Source: Tepidiphilus succinatimandens (GTDB taxonomy: Bacteria > Pseudomonadota > Gammaproteobacteria > Burkholderiales > Rhodocyclaceae). From it: a DNA stretch of 64,000 nucleotides. Numbering within the stretch: position 1 is the stretch's first letter; each line of letters starts with the position of its first letter. Location: contig NZ_SBIK01000002.1 of NCBI RefSeq assembly GCF_006503695.1, positions 1 through 64,000 of the forward strand, written 5' to 3'. The notes beneath the pieces are model-generated. The model saw nothing but the letters and a program-made list of their open reading frames with translations. It did not search any database and had not been told where the DNA came from. Positions 60,634-64,000 of this stretch are shown here, piece by piece. A program made the position numbers and the translations under genes.

Positions 60634-61946
60634 GACGGCCCCACGTAGATTTCACTTCCCGCCCGCTGCACTTCGGGCGGCACCAGACACTGCTTGTGCT
60701 CGATGTGATGCTCGAATTCGCTGCGGAAGTGCTTGATGAAGCTCTGCACCGGCATCGAGGCCGCATCGCCCAGGGCGCAGATGGTGCGCCCCATGATGTT
60801 GCCGGTGACCGATTCGAGCAGCGCGAGATCTTCGGGCCGTCCCTGCCCGTGCTCGATGCGATGCACGACGCGGTAGAGCCAGCCGGTGCCCTCGCGGCAA
60901 GGGGTGCATTGCCCGCAGGATTCTTCGAAATAGAAGTAGGAGAGGCGCTCCAGGGCCTTGACCATGCAGGTGGTCTCGTCCATCACGATCACCGCGCCCG
61001 AACCGAGCATGGAACCGGCCTTGGCGATGGAATCGTAGTCCATCGTGCATTGCATCATGATCTCGGCCGGAAGCACCGGGGCCGAGGAGCCGCCGGGAAT
61101 CACCGCCTTGAGCTTGCGCCCCCCGCGCACGCCGCCGGCCATCTCCAGCAGCTCGGCAAAGGGGGTGCCCAGAGGCACCTCGTAGTTGCCGGGACGATTG
61201 ACGTGACCGGACACGGAGAAGATCTTCGTGCCGCCGTTGTTGGGCTTGCCGAGGTTGAGGAAGGCTTCGCCGCCCATCTGCAGGATGAAAGGCACGGAGG
61301 CGAAGGTCTCGGTGTTGTTGATGGTGGTGGGCTTGCCGTAGAGGCCGAAACTCGCCGGGAAAGGCGGCTTGAAGCGCGGCTGCCCCTTCTTGCCTTCGAT
61401 CGACTCGAGCAGCGCCGTTTCCTCGCCGCAGATGTAGGCGCCATAGCCATGATGCGCGTAGAGGTCGAAGGAGAAATCGCTGCCGAGGATATTCTCGCCG
61501 AGGTACCCCGCGGCGCGGGCTTCCTCGAGCGCCTCTTCGAAGCGCAGATAGACTTCGAAGATTTCACCGTGGATGTAGTTGTAGCCGCGCCGGCACCCCA
61601 TGGCATAACCGGCGATGATCATGCCCTCGATGACGGCGTGCGGGTTGTAGCGCAGGATGTCGCGATCCTTGAAAGTGCCCGGCTCGCCCTCGTCGGAGTT
61701 GCATACGACGTACTTCTCGCCAGGAAATTGCCGCGGCATGAAGCTCCACTTCAGGCCGGTGGGGAAGCCCGCACCGCCGCGGCCGCGCAACCCCGAAGCC
61801 TTGACTTCCTGGATCACCTGCTCCGGCGGCACGTTCTCCGCCAGGAGCCGACGCAGGGCCGAGTAGCCGCCGCGCGCTTCGTAGTCTTTTAGCCGCCAGG
61901 TGCGGTCGCCGTCGAGTCCTTTGAGGATCAGTCCTTGCGCGCTCAT
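60627..61946 (-). CDS. nuoF: NADH-quinone oxidoreductase subunit F
   Basis: From the ATG at 61946 ([10 protein letters not shown]) the product has 439 residues. It binds NADH and [22 protein letters not shown] and [35 protein letters not shown] binds the N3 4Fe-4S cluster. The start overlaps the nuoE stop (ATGA). Full length. Confidence 0.97.
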   Translation of the reverse strand: MSAQGLILKGLDGDRTWRLKDYEARGGYSALRRLLAENVPPEQVIQEVKASGLRGRGGAGFPTGLKWSFMPRQFPGEKYVVCNSDEGEPGTFKDRDILRYNPHAVIEGMIIAGYAMGCRRGYNYIHGEIFEVYLRFEEALEEARAAGYLGENILGSDFSFDLYAHHGYGAYICGEETALLESIEGKKGQPRFKPPFPASFGLYGKPTTINNTETFASVPFILQMGGEAFLNLGKPNNGGTKIFSVSGHVNRPGNYEVPLGTPFAELLEMAGGVRGGRKLKAVIPGGSSAPVLPAEIMMQCTMDYDSIAKAGSMLGSGAVIVMDETTCMVKALERLSYFYFEESCGQCTPCREGTGWLYRVVHRIEHGQGRPEDLALLESVTGNIMGRTICALGDAASMPVQSFIKHFRSEFEHHIEHKQCLVPPEVQRAGSEIYVGPSC

Positions 61947-62422
61947 TTGGCCCTCAGCTGCTCGATGAGCTGGTCGATCTTTTCCTTCGTCATCCAGCTG
62001 CACATGTGGTGGTTGTTGACGAGCATCACCGGAGCGTCGCCGCAGGCCCCCATGCACTCGCCTTCCTTGAGCGTGAAGAGACCGTCGGGCGTGGTCTCGC
62101 CGAAGTCGATGCCGAGCTTCTGCTTGAGGTATTCGGCGGCATGGACTCCGCCCGAGAGGGCGCACGGCAGGTTGGTGCACACGGTGATCTTGTGCTTGCC
62201 CACCGGTTCGAGATCGTACATGTTGTAGAAGCTCGCGACCTCATAGGCGGCTACCGGCGGGATCTCGAGATAGTTGGCGACGAATTCGATCGTCTCCGGG
62301 GCGAGCCACCCCTTCTCTTCCTGCGCGATGCGCAGTGCCGCCATCACTGCCGAACGCTTCTGGCCCTCGGGATACTTGGCGATTTCGCGATCGATGCTCG
62401 CGAGCGACTCTTGACTCAGCAT
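61943..62422 (-). CDS. nuoE: NADH-quinone oxidoreductase subunit E
   Basis: The 159-residue thioredoxin-like subunit binds a 2Fe-2S cluster through [10 protein letters not shown] and [14 protein letters not shown]. It pairs with NuoF in the NADH dehydrogenase module. Confidence 0.96.
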   Translation of the reverse strand: MLSQESLASIDREIAKYPEGQKRSAVMAALRIAQEEKGWLAPETIEFVANYLEIPPVAAYEVASFYNMYDLEPVGKHKITVCTNLPCALSGGVHAAEYLKQKLGIDFGETTPDGLFTLKEGECMGACGDAPVMLVNNHHMCSWMTKEKIDQLIEQLRAK

Positions 62423-62442
62423 GGTCGTGCGTTCTCCCCGTC

Positions 62443-63696
62443 TCAGCGGTCGATTTCGCCGAAGACGATGTCCATGGTCCCGATGATCGCCACCACGTCG
62501 GCGACGAGATGCCCCCGCGCCATGCGGTCCATCGCCGACAGATGCGCGAAACCCGGCGCGCGCAGCTTGACGCGGTAAGGCTTGTTGGCGCCGTCGGAGA
62601 CGGCATAGACACCGAATTCGCCTTTGGGATGCTCGACCGCAGCATAGACCTCACCCGGCGGCACGTGGATGCCCTCGGTCATCAGCTTGAAGTGGTGGAT
62701 GAGCTCTTCCATCCCTTCCTTCATCTTGGCCCGCGGCGGCGGGGCCACCTTGTGGTTGTCGGTGATCACCGGGCCCGGGTTCTTGCGCAGCCAGTCGATG
62801 CACTGCTTGATGATGCGGTTCGATTGGCGCATCTCTTCCATGCGCACCAGGTAGCGGTCGTAGCAGTCGCCGTTGGTGCCCACGGGAACGTCGAATTCGA
62901 GCTGGTCGTAGACCTCGTAGGGCTGCTTCTTGCGCAGGTCCCAGGCCACGCCGGAGCCGCGCAGCATGGGTCCGGTGAAGCCCCAGGCGAGCGCCTGTTC
63001 GGGCGAGACGACGCCGATGCCGACGGTGCGCTGCTTCCAGATGCGGTTGTCGGTGAGCAACTCGTGGTAATCGTCGAGGTACTTGGGGAAGCGCTCGGTA
63101 AAATCTTCGAGGAAGTCGAGCAACGACCCCTCGCGGTTGCGGTTGAGCTCGCGTACCCGCTTCTCGTCCTTGACTTTGCTCACCTGGTACTTCGGCATCT
63201 GGTCGGGAAGGTCGCGATAGACGCCGCCCGGCCGGTAATAGGCCGCGTGCATGCGCGCACCGGAGACCGCCTCGTACGCATCCATGAGGTCTTCGCGCTC
63301 GCGGAAGGTGTAAAGCACCATGGTCATGGCGCCGATGTCGAGCGCGTGCGTGCCGATGTTGAGCAGGTGGTTGAGGATGCGCGTGATCTCGTCGAACATC
63401 ACCCGGATGTACTGGGCGCGGATCGGCACCTCGATGCCGAGCAGCCGTTCGATGGCCATGCAGTAGGCATGCTCGTTGCACATCATCGAGACGTAGTCCA
63501 GCCGGTCCATGTAGGGGACCGACTGCACCCAGGTGCGCGTTTCGGCAAGTTTCTCGGTGCCGCGGTGCAGCAGCCCGATGTGCGGATCGGCGCGTTCGAC
63601 CACCTCGCCGTCGAGCTCGAGAATGAGCCGCAGCACGCCGTGGGCCGAGGGGTGCTGTGGACCGAAGTTGATCGTGTAGTTGCGGATCTCAGCCAT
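62443..63696 (-). CDS. nuoD: NADH-quinone oxidoreductase subunit D
   Basis: The 417-residue 49-kDa-type subunit lines the quinone pocket. [20 protein letters not shown] with the quinone-binding His, [14 protein letters not shown] and [20 protein letters not shown] are seen. nuoC and nuoD are separate genes here, overlapping by 8 nt, not fused as in E. coli. Confidence 0.97.
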   Translation of the reverse strand: MAEIRNYTINFGPQHPSAHGVLRLILELDGEVVERADPHIGLLHRGTEKLAETRTWVQSVPYMDRLDYVSMMCNEHAYCMAIERLLGIEVPIRAQYIRVMFDEITRILNHLLNIGTHALDIGAMTMVLYTFREREDLMDAYEAVSGARMHAAYYRPGGVYRDLPDQMPKYQVSKVKDEKRVRELNRNREGSLLDFLEDFTERFPKYLDDYHELLTDNRIWKQRTVGIGVVSPEQALAWGFTGPMLRGSGVAWDLRKKQPYEVYDQLEFDVPVGTNGDCYDRYLVRMEEMRQSNRIIKQCIDWLRKNPGPVITDNHKVAPPPRAKMKEGMEELIHHFKLMTEGIHVPPGEVYAAVEHPKGEFGVYAVSDGANKPYRVKLRAPGFAHLSAMDRMARGHLVADVVAIIGTMDIVFGEIDR

Positions 63697-64000
63697 GGTC
63701 GACGTCCCCGTAGTGGGCTTCGCGCACGATGCGCGGCGCGTTGACGCGCGGCTCGATCGTGACGGGTTGGTAGATCACACGGCGCAAATGGGGGTCGTAG
63801 CGCATCTCGACGTGACCGCTCACCGGAAAATCCTTGCGCAGCGGATGCCCCACGAAGCCGTAATCGGTGAGAATGCGCCGCAAGTCGGGGTGCCCCTCGA
63901 AGAGGATGCCGAAGAGGTCGAACGCCTCGCGCTCGTACCAGTCGACGCTGGGCCAGACCTCGATCAGCGAAGGGAGCATGGGAAATTCGTCGTCTTCGGC
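63689..64000 (-). CDS. nuoC: NADH-quinone oxidoreductase subunit C (cut by window edge)
   Basis: The C-terminal part of the 30-kDa-type subunit is present: [39 protein letters not shown] and a C-terminal extension. The start lies beyond the right edge; the ATG at 63979 is internal. It forms the stalk of complex I together with NuoD. Confidence 0.95.
   Translation of the reverse strand, partial: AEDDEFPMLPSLIEVWPSVDWYEREAFDLFGILFEGHPDLRRILTDYGFVGHPLRKDFPVSGHVEMRYDPHLRRVIYQPVTIEPRVNAPRIVREAHYGDVDHG

Overview
The window has two parts. From about 39.1 kb to the right edge it is an ordinary chromosomal backbone of a GC-rich betaproteobacterium. It holds guaB-guaA, the rnfH/ratA pair, smpB, fabI, a PpiD-like chaperone, rpsT, murJ, a BamE-like lipoprotein gene, a PPi-type phosphofructokinase gene, a NUDIX hydrolase gene and the complex I operon from nuoC (cut by the window end) to nuoN. 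The gene order suggests a betaproteobacterium, possibly of the Hydrogenophilaceae kind; the genus is inference. From position 1 to about 39.1 kb it is a mobile element. A P4-type tyrosine integrase with an AlpA-like gene sits directly against the 3' end of guaA, a known integration hot spot. The other end of the element lies beyond the left edge.

Layout of the element. 0-2 kb: an IS607-like remnant, an IS-truncated gene, and a plasmid-type origin (seven iterons, four DnaA boxes, an AT-rich tract) beside a TrfA-family initiator. 2-4 kb: a type I-E CRISPR array with cas2 and a cas1 whose 5' end has been replaced by a tnpB remnant; no interference genes are present. 3.9-6.2 kb: a RelE/RelB-like toxin-antitoxin pair, a coiled-coil protein, a MobI-like mobilization protein and a 194-bp tandem repeat block that could be an oriT or centromere. 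6.2-10.6 kb: a tightly overlapping cassette of ParM-like ATPase, small adaptor, tyrosine recombinase, uracil-DNA glycosylase, WGR protein and VRR-NUC nuclease. 10.5-13.4 kb: KfrA, a membrane protein, IS debris and a palindrome-rich control region. 13.4-34 kb: a long minus-strand series coding for a giant methylase-helicase, RadC, ArdC, class II ribonucleotide reductase, PemK-like toxin, Toprim primase, RecT and a RecE-like exonuclease. 34.3-36.7 kb: an AcaB/DUF1845-like protein and a UvrD-type helicase. 36.7-37.4 kb: an ORF-less, HEARO-like structured element.

The most striking feature is a family of structured 5' leaders, found before 14 of the 15 minus-strand transcription units between 18.3 and 34.2 kb. 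All end in a compound GC hairpin followed by a hairpin that pairs the Shine-Dalgarno sequence with compensating base changes. Seven copies carry in addition a terminator-like hairpin and a stem of variable sequence with an invariant UAGCUGG loop, whose GCUG can pair with a downstream CAGC (a probable pseudoknot). The element's replication, recombination and anti-restriction genes thus look like one post-transcriptional regulon.

Two intron-like insertions are also present. A 257-nt insertion splits the codon of the catalytic cysteine of the ribonucleotide reductase and restores the frame exactly when removed (group I-like). A heavily deleted group II intron with domain V sits inside the leader of the pemK-like gene.
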